From: Oegoconia quadripuncta
Lineage: Eukaryota > Arthropoda > Insecta > Lepidoptera > Autostichidae
Direction of reading: 5' to 3'
Assembly (NCBI GenBank): GCA_949316235.1
Contig: OX438757.1
Location: 11,464,657-11,528,656, forward strand
Length of the DNA: 64,000 nt
Shown: positions 17,843-30,480 of the stretch, piece after piece
How the letters are laid out: every line of letters starts with the position of its first letter
Position numbering within the stretch: position 1 is the stretch's first letter
Translations under genes and position numbers: made by a program
Notes under the pieces: generated by a model
The model's input: the letters and a program-made list of their open reading frames with translations, nothing else
Told to the model about the DNA's origin: nothing
The model's database searches: none

Positions 17843-18035
17843 GACCTGTTGGCTGTAGTGATTAGTGACCCTGACTGTTATGCTAAAAGGTCGCGGGTTC
17901 GAATCCAGCTAGGGGCATATGTTTGTAGATGAATACGGACATGTGTACCCCAGTTATATTTATTCATACTCTTGTACATACAACATACACCCGAGAAACA
18001 ATACCCTCTTTCCTGGGGTAGTCTGGAGTTTCGTT
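17843..18035 (+). repeat. tRNA-derived SINE family B
   Basis: The head GACCTGTTGGCTGTAGTGAT leads to a B box GGTTCGAATCC, then AGGGGCATATGTTTG and GAATACGGACATGTG. The same family recurs at 30200, 43043, 45394, 48250, 51425 and 51755. Confidence 0.8.
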
Positions 18036-20497
18036 TTCATTTACGTAATCACCGTCCGTCACCAAACCATTCTATAATTAAACTGATTCCATTTATGTGC
18101 TGATTGTGGTTGAATGGCGGTAACCATTCATTATAATTTGTAACTATAGATGCGTCAGATGTTTACTTCAGGTATACAATCAATAAACTATATTGCTTTA
18201 TACGGTTGCGTTCAAAAGTGCAGTCACACACCGACTTTTTCGAACATTTTGAATCAGTCGTTTTCATCTGGGTTTGCAATCATCTATACTAGTTCGTTAC
18301 TATCTTGTTTAAGTTATTCACATTGAATTTTTTTAAAGAATATATATTTCATTCTTGTACAGTAGATAGATAAGCTATTTATTTACCAAAAATAACTTAC
18401 CTAATTATACATTTGCTGTAACATCCACACTAGGCGAGGCCTGTATCGTGGATGCCAAAATTTCTGTACAAGAGAAATAATTTTACTGGTCATCAAAGAT
18501 AATAGAACTAGTGTCAGTACAGATTATTCTATATATTTTTACAGATTGTTATTAACTTAAAATATTAACTATATAGTTTTACAGATTGCGCGTGCATGTC
18601 AGTTTATTTAAGAGTGAAACAAACGGCGATTCATTATACAACCTACATACAACAAATAAATAAACATTAACGTCACAGTATACAATTCCTTCTTCATTCT
18701 TTTGAAGACATATTATGTGTGTTTTACAAATATGCACAACTTTAATACATTTTAAATTACTGTTTGAATTCAATTCGTGTATTTACATTACATTTACATG
18801 GCATGACCTTACATGTACACCAAAAAAAGAAAATAATGGATACTATAATTTTCTACATATTATTATTTCTACATATATTCTTTATATTTAAATTGTAGCT
18901 TCTATACGTATTCGTATATTCATATATATATATATTTTGCATATTTATATTTGCATATAATTATGCATAACAGGCAGATTGCGTTGTTTATTTTGGCTTC
19001 CATTAGTGTTGTACTTAATTGTTAGTAATTAGTGGATAATGCTGCTGGTTTGCAATCATCTATACTAGTTCGTTACTATCTTGCTTAAGATATACACATT
19101 GTAAAACCCTATTGTCCCTAATAAATAAAAATACCTACCATTTAAAATAACAGCTCAATTTAATGCCTAGGTGTTATGCATGAACTTTTCGCATTTACAG
19201 AAAACTATGCCATTAAGAGCGGGTGGGTCAGGTTCTTTAGGATAATACCGAAGAGTGGGTACGCACGTGGGTATTTTTCTTATAATGCAGGTATAACAAT
19301 CCATCTAGGTATTCCATGGAATCAATCTGTTAACGACATTTACATACCATTAATACATTACCTGTAATACTTGTACATGTAGATGGGATTTCAAATTTAT
19401 TTAAGTATCTACAATTTATATAAAATAAATGTTATTTCTCTCATGTTTAGTAACTTAGGTAGGTATTCCCCGTTTCTGGTAGGAAATTTCGTCGCGGTTC
19501 GTAGCGCGGAATGCTAACGTCCGTCGTAGTCGTTGTAGCGCTTCGTGCAACTGCTACGTTGCTACGGGCGGTCTACGTTCGTAGCATACTACTTTATAAC
19601 GTGGTAGGTTGTTTGGTAAACGTGACACGTTTTCTTTTGTTTATTTTGTAAATGTATATTGCTTCGTATGTATTATTGTATTCTGCGATTCTTTAAACTT
19701 TGATTAGGCATGATAATCAAATGGGCCTGATTTGACATTTCTTTTTCTTGTCGGTTTCAAGATTTGGACTAGATCGGAAAAACCCAATATTTAATTATAT
19801 TCTAATAATTTAATTATTAGTAATTCAATACTATTAATTATTAAAAAAATATAAGTAAACGTAATGCAAACAAAATATTTTTTTATTTAACAACAATAAT
19901 AAACATTATTATTTTACAATTTATCCTCGCCTGTACCAAATGTTGCAAGTTAAATTTGACCCACTTCCCGGCGTTTACTTATGCTGAAAGTATAGGTCAT
20001 AGGGCATACATCGGATAACAACGCAATATTATAGTATCATGGAACTGATCTGATGCTGGCCCTAGACGGTGGTTATAGGAATTCTGTTTGCGACCCCGTC
20101 GAGGTTGTGCTTGAGTCATTTGTCTTGACAATAGTGTCCATATCCATGGGCTGATGATGGAGCCGGCAGGTATAGGCACAGAAACTCAGCAACGCCATGT
20201 AGTAAAACTTTCGAGTATAGGCTTGCCTGTTCTAGAGTTTTCACTCCTTAAGTGTTCATGCAGCTATAATGTGGAATAAACCTTCAATTGCAGTATTTAA
20301 GAAAGGGTTAATAGAGCATTGCCTCTCCCATTTTTCGTGATATTATTATGTGTATGTAGGTATATTTAATATTATGTATATACTTCGAAGTAGGTATATG
20401 TATGTAAATTTACTCCTTTTCCTACTTCAATGCTCAGGTGGCATAGAGAAGAGATTTCTTAAAGAAGCTCCACCTTTGTACATTACCCATAGTTTGT
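18036..20497. other. 2.4 kb without a recognised gene
   Basis: A stretch of about 45 bp (CAATCATCTATACTAGTTCG...) occurs twice, at 18276-18330 and 19050-19100. At 19480-19600 there is a CpG-rich patch with repeated CGTAGC/GCTACG words. The rest is AT-rich and shows nothing I can assign. Confidence 0.5.
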
Positions 20498-20822
20498 ACT
20501 CCGTGGCTCAATGTAAACAACATTGGGTTTACGATTCGGAGGTCGCGGGTTCGATCCCCAGCAGGGTACATGTTTAAGTACTCCGTTTGGTTGGTGGTAG
20601 GGCATTTTAAATGTCCGTCTGGGTAGCTACTCTTATTTAAATCTGCCGTCAAGCAGCAATGTTAATAGCATTGGTGTGTTCCGGTTGTCAGAGATAACAT
20701 ATATCCCTCAAATGTGTTGGGGTTTCCGGGTCATTACGCTTCGACCTTCGACCTCATCTTCACTTAACATCAGGTGTGATTGAGGTCAAGTACCGCCCCA
20801 TTGTGCATAAAAAAAAAATACT
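20498..20822 (+). repeat. tRNA-derived SINE family A, full length
   Basis: It carries the tRNA-like head with B box GGTTCGATCCCC, the family body and a TTGTGCATAAAAAAAAA tail. Confidence 0.88.
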
Positions 20823-21277
20823 TGTTACTCATGTGAGCACTAGAATGAAATGAATGTTTAAATGAAATACTATTATTAGGATAACAGAGGGCGAATCTAC
20901 ATTTATTGCATCTAAAAATCATTATGTACCTCAACGTAGTAGGTGTACGCTTAGATGTCAGTGGCCGTATCGTGTTTGGCCAATATTGCACTGTGTAATT
21001 GGCCGTAACGGTTTTAATTCCCATTGTTTGTCCAACATTTAAATGGTTCGTAATGAACAAATATACCGAGTGGCTTACCCATTAATGCTGTTGTCATTTG
21101 CATGGTAATTTCATTAGTACGTACATATAGGAATGGATTTTATATAAACGCAAAAACATTGTTGTTATAGTTACAAGACTTTTTACTTTAACCAGGCTGG
21201 GCTGACTGATCCATATTAAAATCTATGACAAGACAAAGTAAACAAAATGAGACGGTTTTAATTTAGCTGTCTAGCTT
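20823..21277. other. No feature seen
   Basis: AT-rich spacer between two SINE copies; the 96-codon minus-strand frame here shows no domain. Confidence 0.4.
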
Positions 21278-21490
21278 TGGCTATCTTATCTCTGACAACC
21301 GGAACAGAAAAATGCTATTAACATTGTTATTTGGCGGCAGACTTAGATCGTGGTAGCTAGCCAGGCGGACATTGAAAATGATCTACCACCAACCGAACCG
21401 AGTACTAATCATGTACCCCGCTGGGGATCAAATCCGCGACCTCCGATTCGTAAACCCTATGTTATTTACATTGAACCACGAAGGCGGTTA
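21278..21490 (-). repeat. tRNA-derived SINE family A, minus strand, 3' truncated
   Basis: Reading inwards from 21490, it has the CCGCCTTCGTGGTTCAATGT head, B box and middle block. It lacks the final part with the A-rich tail. Confidence 0.82.
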
Positions 21491-21726
21491 AAGTATATAA
21501 ATGTATGTACCTATATAAATTTAATACACCCTGTGGTCGGTTTAGAATAATTAATGCATTTTACATGTCGCCATGTGACCTCAATGAGCGAATTTGCGAA
21601 GAGTAAATAATATGAAACAACAACACACGAATATGTTATGCGATTTCTATAATTAATTAGGTAATTTGTTGTTGTGACGTCTGTTACTATAAAAGCATTG
21701 TCATTACACTAAAATTTAATTACAAA

Positions 21727-22080
21727 GGAACCGTGTGGTGCAATCCGGTTCGCTATTTGTTTTCCGATTAATGAAGTTAAGCATCATTTGACGCGGTCAG
21801 TCCTTGGATGGGTAACAATATTTTCATAGGAGTGTTTTCGAGTTTTGGAGCGCACTAAGTCCCGGTTGTTTCGAATTGAGGAGTTGATAAACTAAGTCAA
21901 TGGCCTATAGGGGCCTCTTGATATTACTGACGGTCAGGCGGCCACTAGACTGACAAATCCATCAACTGGGTTCTCGACGTGGATAATGGCCATACCCTCT
22001 CCTGCAACAACCCCTACCAACAGTGGGGATAAATCGCGCAACAGTTGACTTCTACTGCAGCGTCCCGTAGCGCTATATAT
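21727..22080 (+). repeat. 5S-rRNA-derived SINE (SINE3-like)
   Basis: The stretch CCGATTAATGAAGTTAAGCA...GACGCGGTCAGTCCTTGGATGG is a clear relative of the middle of 5S rRNA (internal promoter region). The body continues with GCGGCCACTAGACTGAC. Related copies are at 39200-39482 (minus) and 56885-57025 (plus). Confidence 0.78.
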
Positions 22081-22179
22081 CGGTAAGATCTGAAAACCTG
22101 TTCGGAGATGTGCAGTCGGTCAGCCTTTGCCAAAATTGATAACGCAGCTCGCACTTCAAACGCATATTTTTTTGCACAA

Positions 22180-22295
22180 CAGGTTAGCACTTAATGTTGA
22201 CTCCTCAATCACACCTGATGTTAAGTGAAGATGAGGCCGAAGGTGGAAGTGTACTGACCCGGAAACCCCATTTTATTTGGGGGACTAGCAAACGC
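22180..22295 (-). repeat. 3' fragment of SINE family A, minus strand
   Basis: Reading inwards from 22295, it has the TTTCCGGGTCAGTAC block, then CTTCCACCTTCGGCCTC and GTGTGATTGAGG. Confidence 0.78.
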
Positions 22296-22591
22296 ACCGT
22301 TCCGTCGTGGGTAAAAACTGTAATTAAAATCTATACGATAAGTAGAGAATATGCAAACTCGTGTGTTTATTTTATATATTACATATATATTTTTAGAGTA
22401 TCTGCAGCTCTTAGTTAAACCTCAAAGGATACTACAATCCACTCCAAGTTTGACTGAGGAGGAAATATAACACACATAATTACGCTTACATCGTGCATGA
22501 CTATGGTCTCCAACTATAACATTAATTACTTAAAACACCCAGTGCTCCCTTGATAGGTCTTCACGATCCACTAGCTACTGTCATCTAGTGT
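22296..22591. other. No feature seen
   Basis: AT-rich DNA with no frame or repeat match. Confidence 0.35.
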
Positions 22592-23295
22592 TGCAAAAGA
22601 CTCGAGTCCTCCAAGTATTTTTAACAAGCTTTTATTTAACTTGCAATGTTCGTATGTAAGTTGTCCGTTTGAATTTCAAGTAATATTAAAACATTTCTTG
22701 CTTACCTAAGTAGCTGAAATTTTGCAGTTCTAATGACAATATATTTATATGATAGACATGAACTGATGCTGCAGCTAGGATCGTCTCCTCACCACTTACC
22801 GGTTAATAACATGCATCCTAAATTTAGCCTACACGGTTAGTCTAGAATGATAGATGATAATCATCATGGAGTATTATCAACTACTATTTAAAAGAATTTT
22901 TAATGTAGAATTCATCTAAATTTGTTGGTAAACCTGTTAATGAAGAAATTAATAAATTTATTAAGATTCCATTACAAGACTTGACTCAATAGAATATTGC
23001 TCAAAAACGTCGAGATCAACGAGCCTCAGCGTTAGTCAGTTTGAAATTAAGTAGGTATAGGATTATTTTGTAACTTACGTCAACAATGAAATAAAATGGT
23101 GACATGCAACTAAGACATGGAATAAAAAACAAATTGATAATTAATTCGTTTTACTACTAGTTCTTTTTACAGCTCGAGTAGTTGATCAGAGAACTCGCGC
23201 TCGACTTGATTCGAAACCCCGAGTCTTTTGAACTCGTTTTTAAAAAATTAAGACCCGAAGACTCGAGTGTCGAGTCTTTTGGACCACCACTATCA
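22592..23295. mobile_element. Non-autonomous hAT-like element (about 700 bp)
   Basis: The left end, TAGTGTTGCAAAAGACTCGA, and the reverse complement of the right end, TAGTGGTGGTCCAAAAGACT, form imperfect terminal inverted repeats of the CAGTG-like type seen in hAT elements. No transposase frame is present. A matching 8-bp target duplication is not clear, so the copy is old or the ends are slightly off. Confidence 0.5.
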
Positions 23296-23868
23296 CCTTA
23301 GTTATTTCCCACCCAACACGGACAAGGTAAAACTTAATAGCTTATATATATATAGACTTATAACATGCTCGCGTGCTTACGGTAACATTTTACGTTATTA
23401 AATGGTCATCAACAACTATTAAAGGACACTTACAGTAGACACACCTGCAAAAAATAATTTTCTGAAACACATTACCACCGCATGGCGCTGGCCATTACGA
23501 ACAACTTCCTAAATATTTTTTACAAGGCCTGTTTTAAGTTGCCCACCGTACTTTTGTTGCGGGGAATGTTTTGCATACGAGTATTGTTAATGAAAATGGA
23601 TGAGTTGGTGTTTTGGCACGGAATACGTAATAGTTTATGCTTTTTATAGTTTTAGGACAAAAGGCTGTGTTTTTCACAGATTCGTATAAATGAACAGGCT
23701 ATTTTAACACCAGTCGTTTAATTGCTTCTTTCCTTTCTAGGTAGGTATTTTTTATATCATATGTAGTGACTGATGTACCCCATATACTGTAGCCTTTGTA
23801 CACATTCAAAATGATTTTAATCTTCTTAGGGATTATTCCAGAGTTTGAAGATCACAAATCATAAAGAA
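23296..23868. other. No feature seen
   Basis: AT-rich DNA with no recognised frame or repeat. Confidence 0.35.
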
Positions 23869-24192
23869 CCGCCTCCGTGGCTCATTGTAAACAACATTGG
23901 GTTTACGTTTCGGAGGTCGCGGGTTCGGTCCCCAGCGGGGTACATATTTAGTACTCGGTTTGGTTGGTTAGGTTAGGTTAGGTTGGTAGGGCATTTTAAA
24001 TATCCGCCTGGCTAGCTACCACCATCTTATCCAAATCTGCCGCCAAGCAGCAATGTTAATAGCATTGTTGTGTTCCGGTTGTCAGAGATAAGATAGCCAG
24101 TCCCCCAAATGTGTTGGGATTTCCGGGTCAGTACGCTTCCACCTTCGACCTCATCTTTGAGGTCAAGTACCAACCCGTTGTGCATAAAAAAA
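23869..24192 (+). repeat. tRNA-derived SINE family A with internal GGTTA expansion
   Basis: A full-length copy of the family with an A-rich tail. At 23961-23985, GGTTGGTTAGGTTAGGTTAG occupies the place where other copies have GGTTGGTGG: a short TTAGG run, the insect telomere unit. Confidence 0.85.
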
Positions 24193-24764
24193 ACCTCAAC
24201 ATCATTTCATGATGATCAGAACAGTAAACCTACCAATTTTCTTGAGGGTTAGTATTGTCATTAGGTTTACAAAGTATATACTAAGATGTACTTGTGACTC
24301 CTGTAAATCAAGAAATTGTAACGCTTGGAAGACCTTAGGTGAGGGTCCCTCGGGAGCGAAACCCGTGAATTTGTAAACTGCAATATTCCATTGGGAAGAG
24401 AGGAATAGAGAGGGAGCTAGTCCCAAAGTCAAACATTTCGTCAACGCCTTTTGTTTCGGGATCCCTAATTTTAATACGCAGCGCTGGACACCGCACCGAA
24501 ACTAATTTCTAAACACGTATAGTGCGCCCTCAGCGACTATAAAGTGGGAAACTCAATTTTACTGCGCGTGTACAAAAAATACTTTTAATTAAATTGCAAA
24601 TGAACCTATGTGGATGGAAAACTAAAACGTATTATATTTCTGTTGATTCAACAGATTGTGTAGTTGAATAAATACACTGTTACCACTGGCTTCTGTCTAC
24701 TCCACAATTGGATCTGTTATTTATTGTAAAATTTTAGTAATGTTATTTAAGAGTGTTTATTCCG
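24193..24764. other. No recognised gene
   Basis: An 80-codon minus-strand frame at 24202-24444 shows no domain. The surrounding DNA is less AT-rich than average. Confidence 0.35.
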
Positions 24765-24855
24765 CCCAGCGTGGTGGACTATGGCCCATACTCCCCCATT
24801 ACACGAGGGAAGCCCTATATCCCTGCAGTGGGATGTTTGCGGGCTGAAATAATGA
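24765..24855 (+). repeat. 3' part of tRNA-derived SINE family C
   Basis: GTGGACTATGGCCCATACTC, GAGGGAAGCCCTATATCCCT and GTGGGATGTTTGCGGGCTGA match the 3' half of the full copy at 63449-63765. Confidence 0.82.
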
Positions 24856-25134
24856 TTCAGCCCAGTGGCGCCCTCATGGGATAAGTTAAGATTTCTGTGT
24901 AAATACAGAATAAAACATAAAAATCGCTCTGACCTGCAATCGAGAAGCTTAAAAGCTAATTCCTCTGCTAAGCTAACACCAAACATCGGCCTACAGACTT
25001 GCGAGCATATGAACCAGCATCCTCAAGAGGATGTCCATGAACAGTTTTAAAAATAGACTGAACAAGTGGTTTAGAGAATAACATGTGATCAGGAATAAGG
25101 ATCCAGATGGTTTTTACACACTGTCACAACATTT

Positions 25135-25765
25135 ATCCCAAATAGGCTAGTTGGGGATATGTCAGACAATAGCGTTTGGGTATTTAAATTTACTTATTAA
25201 AATTGGAGATATCCCAAATATTAGCGTTTGGGCGTTCCAAATATTACAAGTTAAAAAAAAAATCACGCTTGAAAAAAAAATCACGATCACCTTTCGAAAT
25301 ATACAAAAATGCACATGTGTTATATGCCGTTAAAATGTCCAAGTCCGTAGATACTTGTGTATTTTTTTTTTATGATTAACTGGGTACGCGTTTGACCACA
25401 ATCTCACCTGACGGAAAGTGACGATGTGACCGATCTCAGTAGATACCTATTCACCCTGCTCTTGAAGATCCCAAGGTTATACGATTCAGGAAAAACTGAC
25501 GCCGGAAGGGAGTTCCATGCCTTGGCTGTTCGCATTATGTATGAAGAGTCGAAACGCTTCGTACGAATATTAATGTGAATGTGAAGTCCCCGTTAATCGC
25601 CTTTTACAACACCCACGGGAAGAGAAGGGTCACGAGCTTTATCCTAAATGGAGTCAGAGATATCCCAAACAATAGTCTTTGGGTGTTCCAAACATTAAGA
25701 GTTTAATGATTGAAACAACATCAACGGTTTACCTTATGTTATTTACAAAAACGCACCGTGACAGC
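25135..25765 (+). repeat. Repeat cluster with ATCCCAAA...TTTGGG words
   Basis: Words such as ATCCCAAATATTAGCGTTTG and GGGTGTTCCAAACATTA recur three times here and again at 52385-52545, together with CACCCACGGGAAGAGA. Between them, at 25371-25460, lies the ATCTCACCTGACGGAAAG repeat also seen at 17319. This is an ancient repeat family that I cannot name. Confidence 0.55.
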
Positions 25766-26536
25766 GGGTGAACCCATCGCCGTTGAATCCAGCACAGAAA
25801 GTCTATAATAATAATAATATAACTTGTGATTACAAAGCACTAGTCTCACCCAGTCCAATCACCTCAGATAGACTTAGGAATCTATCGTTAATTTTTAAAC
25901 GGAATTGTGCCGACGACGTTCACTACGCCCATCGGCCGACAGTCGAGTTATGATGATTGTAGGGGTTTTTTACGACTGCCCCTTTATTAGGGAAAGTGGA
26001 AGTGACTTGCTGGGTGACGTTTTGTCGTGATGCGAGCTGTATATTTTATAAGATGGACATTTGCGGACAGGTTTACGGCTTGTCCTTTTGTAAAATGACG
26101 GAGACCTCAAACCACATGATAGGTCGTTTTAGTGAGATATATTTTTACGTTAGCTGACTACATTGTTTTGGATTTTGTTAGGTAAGGTATGCTGTAAGTT
26201 GCAATAAGTATAATCGAGCCGTAAAAATTGACGAAACAATCGACCAATTTCCGTCATCTTTCTGCGGAGTGCATCATCCGATCTTCACCTTAATATGGTA
26301 CAACCCAGTCGGGATATAAATAAAACAAGAATTATTGAAATCGTATCTGAGACATACATCGGAAGTCGGAATGAAGCATAAATGACCCGAGAGCTAGCTG
26401 TTTCCTCGGTCAACTCTTAAGTATCGGCATCCAGCAAGGAAACGCTGCCAGCATTTGAGTACCTTGCCTCGCGGCCCCAATTTATTTATATTTGTTCTAG
26501 TTACTGTCTTTAAATAAATAATATATGTACTACTCT
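25766..26536. other. No recognised gene
   Basis: Part of the dispersed GCGGGTGAACCCATCGCCGT repeat (reverse strand of the family at 45900) lies at 25760-25800. The rest shows nothing I can assign. Confidence 0.4.
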
Positions 26537-27840
26537 GTGTAAAAAGTATCGGGAATATGTCAATAAAAAGACCCGCGTAAAAGAGGTCGTTCTAATTTTT
26601 TTACTGCATGTTGGTAGCACTGTACTGATTTAGCGCGCAAAATTTGAGCGGGATCTGTCATTTAATTTGTTTTAAACTACACTTTTTGTTGGTCATAGTT
26701 TTGAGTCCTCGGCGATTTTTACAATGGAAAATATTGTTGAAGAAAGAGTGTGCCTTAAATTTTGTGTTTCAAATGATATTTCATGTGGTGAATCACTAAA
26801 AATGTTGCGAAATACCTACGGCGAATCGTGTATATCGAAAACAAGGGCTTATGAATGGTATAAGGCTTTTAAAGAAGGCCGAGAAGTAGTAGTAGACTTG
26901 CCTCGTTCTGGTAGACCTTCAACCGCTACGACCAAAAAAAACATCGACAGAATCAAGAAGCTAGTGCTCGAAAATCGACGTATGAGTCTGAGAGAGTTGG
27001 CTAGTGAGGTGAACATATCTTTTAAGTCCGTCCACAACATTCTCAGTGACATTTTAGGCATGAAACGCGTCGCCGCTCGACTAGTTCCAAAAGAGCTCAA
27101 TTTTGTTCAAAAAGCGCAGCGAAAGCATGTCGCTGAAGACATGGTTTCCCGAGCTTCTACGGATCCGACCTTTATGAAACGTATAATAACTGGCGACGAG
27201 ACATGGGTTTATGAGTACGACATGCAAACAAGCCAACAGTCTTCAGAATGGCGTCTCGAAAACGAGCCGAAACCCAAAAAACCGCGGCAAAGTCGCTCCA
27301 AAATCAAGGTGATGCGACAGTTTTTTTGACTACCGTGGTGTGGTTCACTCCGAATTCCTTCCAGAGGGAGAAACAGTGAATAAAGAATATTATTTAGGCG
27401 TCATGAAGCGTTTGCGTGAGAGTATCCGCCGAAAACGTCCAGATTTGTGGCAACACAACTCATGGATGCTGCACCATGATAATGCACCATCACACACAGC
27501 CATTATAGTGAAAGAGTTTTTAGCGAAAAATTCAACAAAAGTTCTCGACCAAGCACCGTATTCACCTGATATGGCTCCGTCTGACTTTTTTTTATTTCCC
27601 AAGTTAAAATTACCACTTCGAGGAAAACGTTTTGAGTCGATAGAAGCCATAAAAGAAAATTCGCTGAATGAGCTAAAGGCCATACCGCAAATAGCCTATG
27701 AAAAATGTATGGAAGACTGGGTGAAGCGGTGGAGATGTTGTATTGCAAGCGATGGGGCCTACTTTGAAGGCGATAAAATAAATTTAGATGAATAATTTGT
27801 ATTTTTTGTTTTATTGACAAATTCCCGATACTTAGTACAC
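26537..27840 (+). mobile_element. mariner element with terminal inverted repeats
   Basis: The left TIR, GTGTAAAAAGTATCGGGAAT (continuing to 26568), pairs with the right TIR at 27809-27840, whose reverse complement begins GTGTACTAAGTATCGGGAAT. Both end GTCAATAAAA, so the TIRs are about 32 bp with few mismatches. The total length of 1.3 kb and the TA-rich target fit mariner. Confidence 0.9.
26724..27795 (+). pseudogene. mariner transposase, broken by one frameshift
   Basis: The first part (26724-27329) has the N-terminal helix-turn-helix region with YEWYKAFKEGRE and DLPRSGRPST, and the first catalytic Asp in TGDETWVYEYD. The second part (27340-27795) has the second Asp in LHHDNAPSH and the third in YSPDMAPSDFFLFPKLK, the spacing of the D,D34D mariner class. 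The frame breaks in a run of seven T at 27321-27327, where one T too many would explain the shift. The total of about 357 codons is close to full length. Apart from this break I see no other stop, so the decay is recent or the break may be a sequencing error. Confidence 0.93.
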
Positions 27841-28681
27841 TGAATGTATGTTTCATGTGGAAGAAAGTTTTTGACTTGATCTCATCTTGGTTGAACATGT
27901 CTGATGCGGAACTTAGCTTCAAGGAGAGAAAACGCGGAGCGTTAAAGTCCTATAGAGTGGACACTACGTACCGGTAAATGTAGGTCGCCGGAAATCGCTG
28001 GATGTAGCTGCTTCCAACCGGTAGCTCTGAAAATCTATGAGGAGCCTATGTTCAATAGTGGACGCTGGTAAGATGATAATGTATATCCAGGGCATGATCC
28101 ATCTCTATACCAAATTTCTTCTAAATTCGTTTAGGTGTACCGTAATGTGTAACAAACACTCTAACTTTTGCATTCAGGTAATTGCATAATAAATGGAGCA
28201 TGGCATTAAAACTAGCATATATGCTAAAGTCTTAAAACTTTGTCAAATTCATCTGATTTCTACTGCGTTCGTCTGAAGAGGAAAGAAATTACAATTCATC
28301 TGACGCACATCAAACAAACATGTAGCTAACTGTACGACTCCAACGAACATCCATAGACGTTAAAGGGTTGTTTGAACAGTTCTAACATTTAAAAGTACAG
28401 TAAGTTCAAGGACGTACGACAGGCGCCAATTTCAATATAAATATTATTGCTATGCTACGCTAAACGCAGAATAGCATTTGCATATTTATAAGAGAGCAGC
28501 CCTCAGCAAACATGGGGGAATTGGCTGGGCCGGGTTTGTTTTTGACATAATGGGCCTTTGTCGATTGGCTCCGTTTTCCTTACAGTCATTACTCATGCGG
28601 TGTCTGCTAGTGCGCGAGTGTTAGCGTATTGTGGTTGGAAAATGTGACACACTTGGAGCTTGAGGTTGGCTGCTAACAATA
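27841..28681. other. No gene; contains a Helitron-like fragment
   Basis: At 28085-28200 a minus-strand fragment of the Helitron-like family is seen (TATATCCAGGGCATG, TAACAAACACTC). The rest shows nothing I can assign. Confidence 0.45.
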
Positions 28682-28835
28682 ATATTACCAAATACAATAC
28701 AAATATACTTTATTGCACAACAGAAAAGTAAATACAGTTACAAAAATTGGTAGGAGTAGAACGTACAATTTGGCGACCTTATCACTAGCGATCTCTTCCA
28801 GACATACTTTGGGTATAAGGACAGTACATTCGAAA
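28682..28835 (-). repeat. LINE 3' tail, minus strand
   Basis: ACAATACAAATATACTTTAT TGCACAAC at the left, then the CCTTATCACTAGCGATCTC block, form the reverse complement of a retroposon tail with a short repeat end. A relative lies at 62757-62930. Confidence 0.6.
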
Positions 28836-30199
28836 TAGGTAGGTTGTGCGGTATTAAATAGGGATATAGATACAAACTACGTGAATAGATATCATATACT
28901 TACATACATATACATCGATCGTTAGATAAATATATCAATGTATATAACCCATCTCACTTCCTGTTTTGTGTGAGATTTCAAGAGGTCCTTGATCAGGCAT
29001 TTCAAAATAGACGGGTATTACGTTAGTCTTTACGTTCCTCAAGGCACCCTGGTGCAGATGGATCACAAAATCAGACAAGTGCGATACGGACTCATGTGCG
29101 ACTCACACTTCACGGACCTAATAAGTCGCAAGCTGCAATGATTATGCGTACCTTTTCCGTTTACTTAATCAAAAAATGGGGAAAATTTTCATTCTATTTG
29201 TAGCGCTCTATTATATACATGAGTTTAGGGTAACTAACGCCACGCCCCGGGTATATGGATAGGCGTTTGCAGATATTTTGAAGCTTCATATCGATGACAC
29301 TGCTGCCGTACACCTGATCTATGGTGTTATTCTCTCGAAGCCTTAATGGCCTTTTACAAAACCCGTTCAGTTTTGGTCCTATTATATGTATCTAGCGAGA
29401 CCCAAAAGGCCAGAAGTATTATTTATAAATTTTTAGGGTTCCATAGAATAGCCAGAAAAGAAACACATAATAATTTCGCTATATATATATATCTGTCTGT
29501 TCATGAGTATGTAACAGCCGTTTTAGTCGTCTATTAACACCCTACAAAATTATGTGAAAAAATCTTTATATTTTGCGGGTAGTTACATTTCTCTACATGT
29601 AAGCTATCTGTGAGTGAGTGCGAGTGTAGTAGGATATCGTATAATGTTTTTTTTAGTATATATATTTTTAGGATATCGTATAATATGTTGAGGGTTTTGT
29701 AAACATTTTTCCGATACAGGGATATAAAATTGACAGATCTCCTAATTTACAAGTCGACCAACTCTATAGGTCTGAAAAAAAATCATAGAAAGTCCATACA
29801 AAATTACATAAATCAAGTGCATAAGTATATAATTTTGTATTATTTGTAATGTATATTTTGACTGCGGAACCTTACTGCTCATGGTCCGACACACACTAGT
29901 TACTAATAAATGGATAACTGAAGGTTGATTTAATGCTAACACTGGTTATTCGCTATAACTGCAAGGGTCAAGTGTTGTGGCACCTCGACGACGGTCATTC
30001 AAGTTCCAAGTTTGATTGCCAGTCGGCTGGGGCTATGCACAAGACGAGCTTGAACTCTAATTAGCAAAACTCCGATGGATGCTATAGTGCCCTTAGGGAG
30101 TTATAGATTGATCTTCGTTTGATGACAGGTACTCATTGTTTCGTCTTGCCCGCTATTTAGGAGGTAAGGTAATGCATGATCCGGAGTTATGTCGTGAGA
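28836..30199. other. 1.36 kb without a recognised gene
   Basis: At 29430-29530 the words TAGGGTTCCATAG and CTGTCTGTTCATGAG belong to a dispersed repeat also seen at 38080 and 44463. The rest shows nothing I can assign. Confidence 0.4.
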
Positions 30200-30480
30200 A
30201 TAAATGATAATAAATAAATATCCTTAGACATACACACAGCGCCATCTAGTTCCACAGTAAGCAACTATAGCCTTGTGTTGTGGATACTAGATGGTTGATA
30301 TACTACATAAATACATTTTTTTTAATAAATATATACTTATTATAAATGAAAACATCCATAACTCGGGTAGACATGTCCGTATTAATCACACAAACATATG
30401 CCCCTAGCGGGATTCGAACCCGCAACCTTTTGATAAAGCGGTCAGAGTTGCTAACCACTACACCAAACAGATCGCCACTA
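30200..30480 (-). repeat. tRNA-derived SINE family B, minus strand
   Basis: The B-box region CGGGATTCGAACCCGCAACC lies near 30408-30430. The tail side has ACAGCGCCATCTAGTTCCAC. A short duplication of the word CACTACACCAAACAGA occurs at the head. Confidence 0.82.

Noticed and set aside
21727..21850. Genuine 5S rRNA gene
   Set aside because: Only the internal-promoter region resembles 5S; the ends differ and a retroposon body follows, so it is a SINE.
25135..25765. CRISPR-like array from recurring ATCCCAAA words
   Set aside because: Spacing is irregular and copies are degenerate; this is eukaryotic DNA with an old dispersed repeat.
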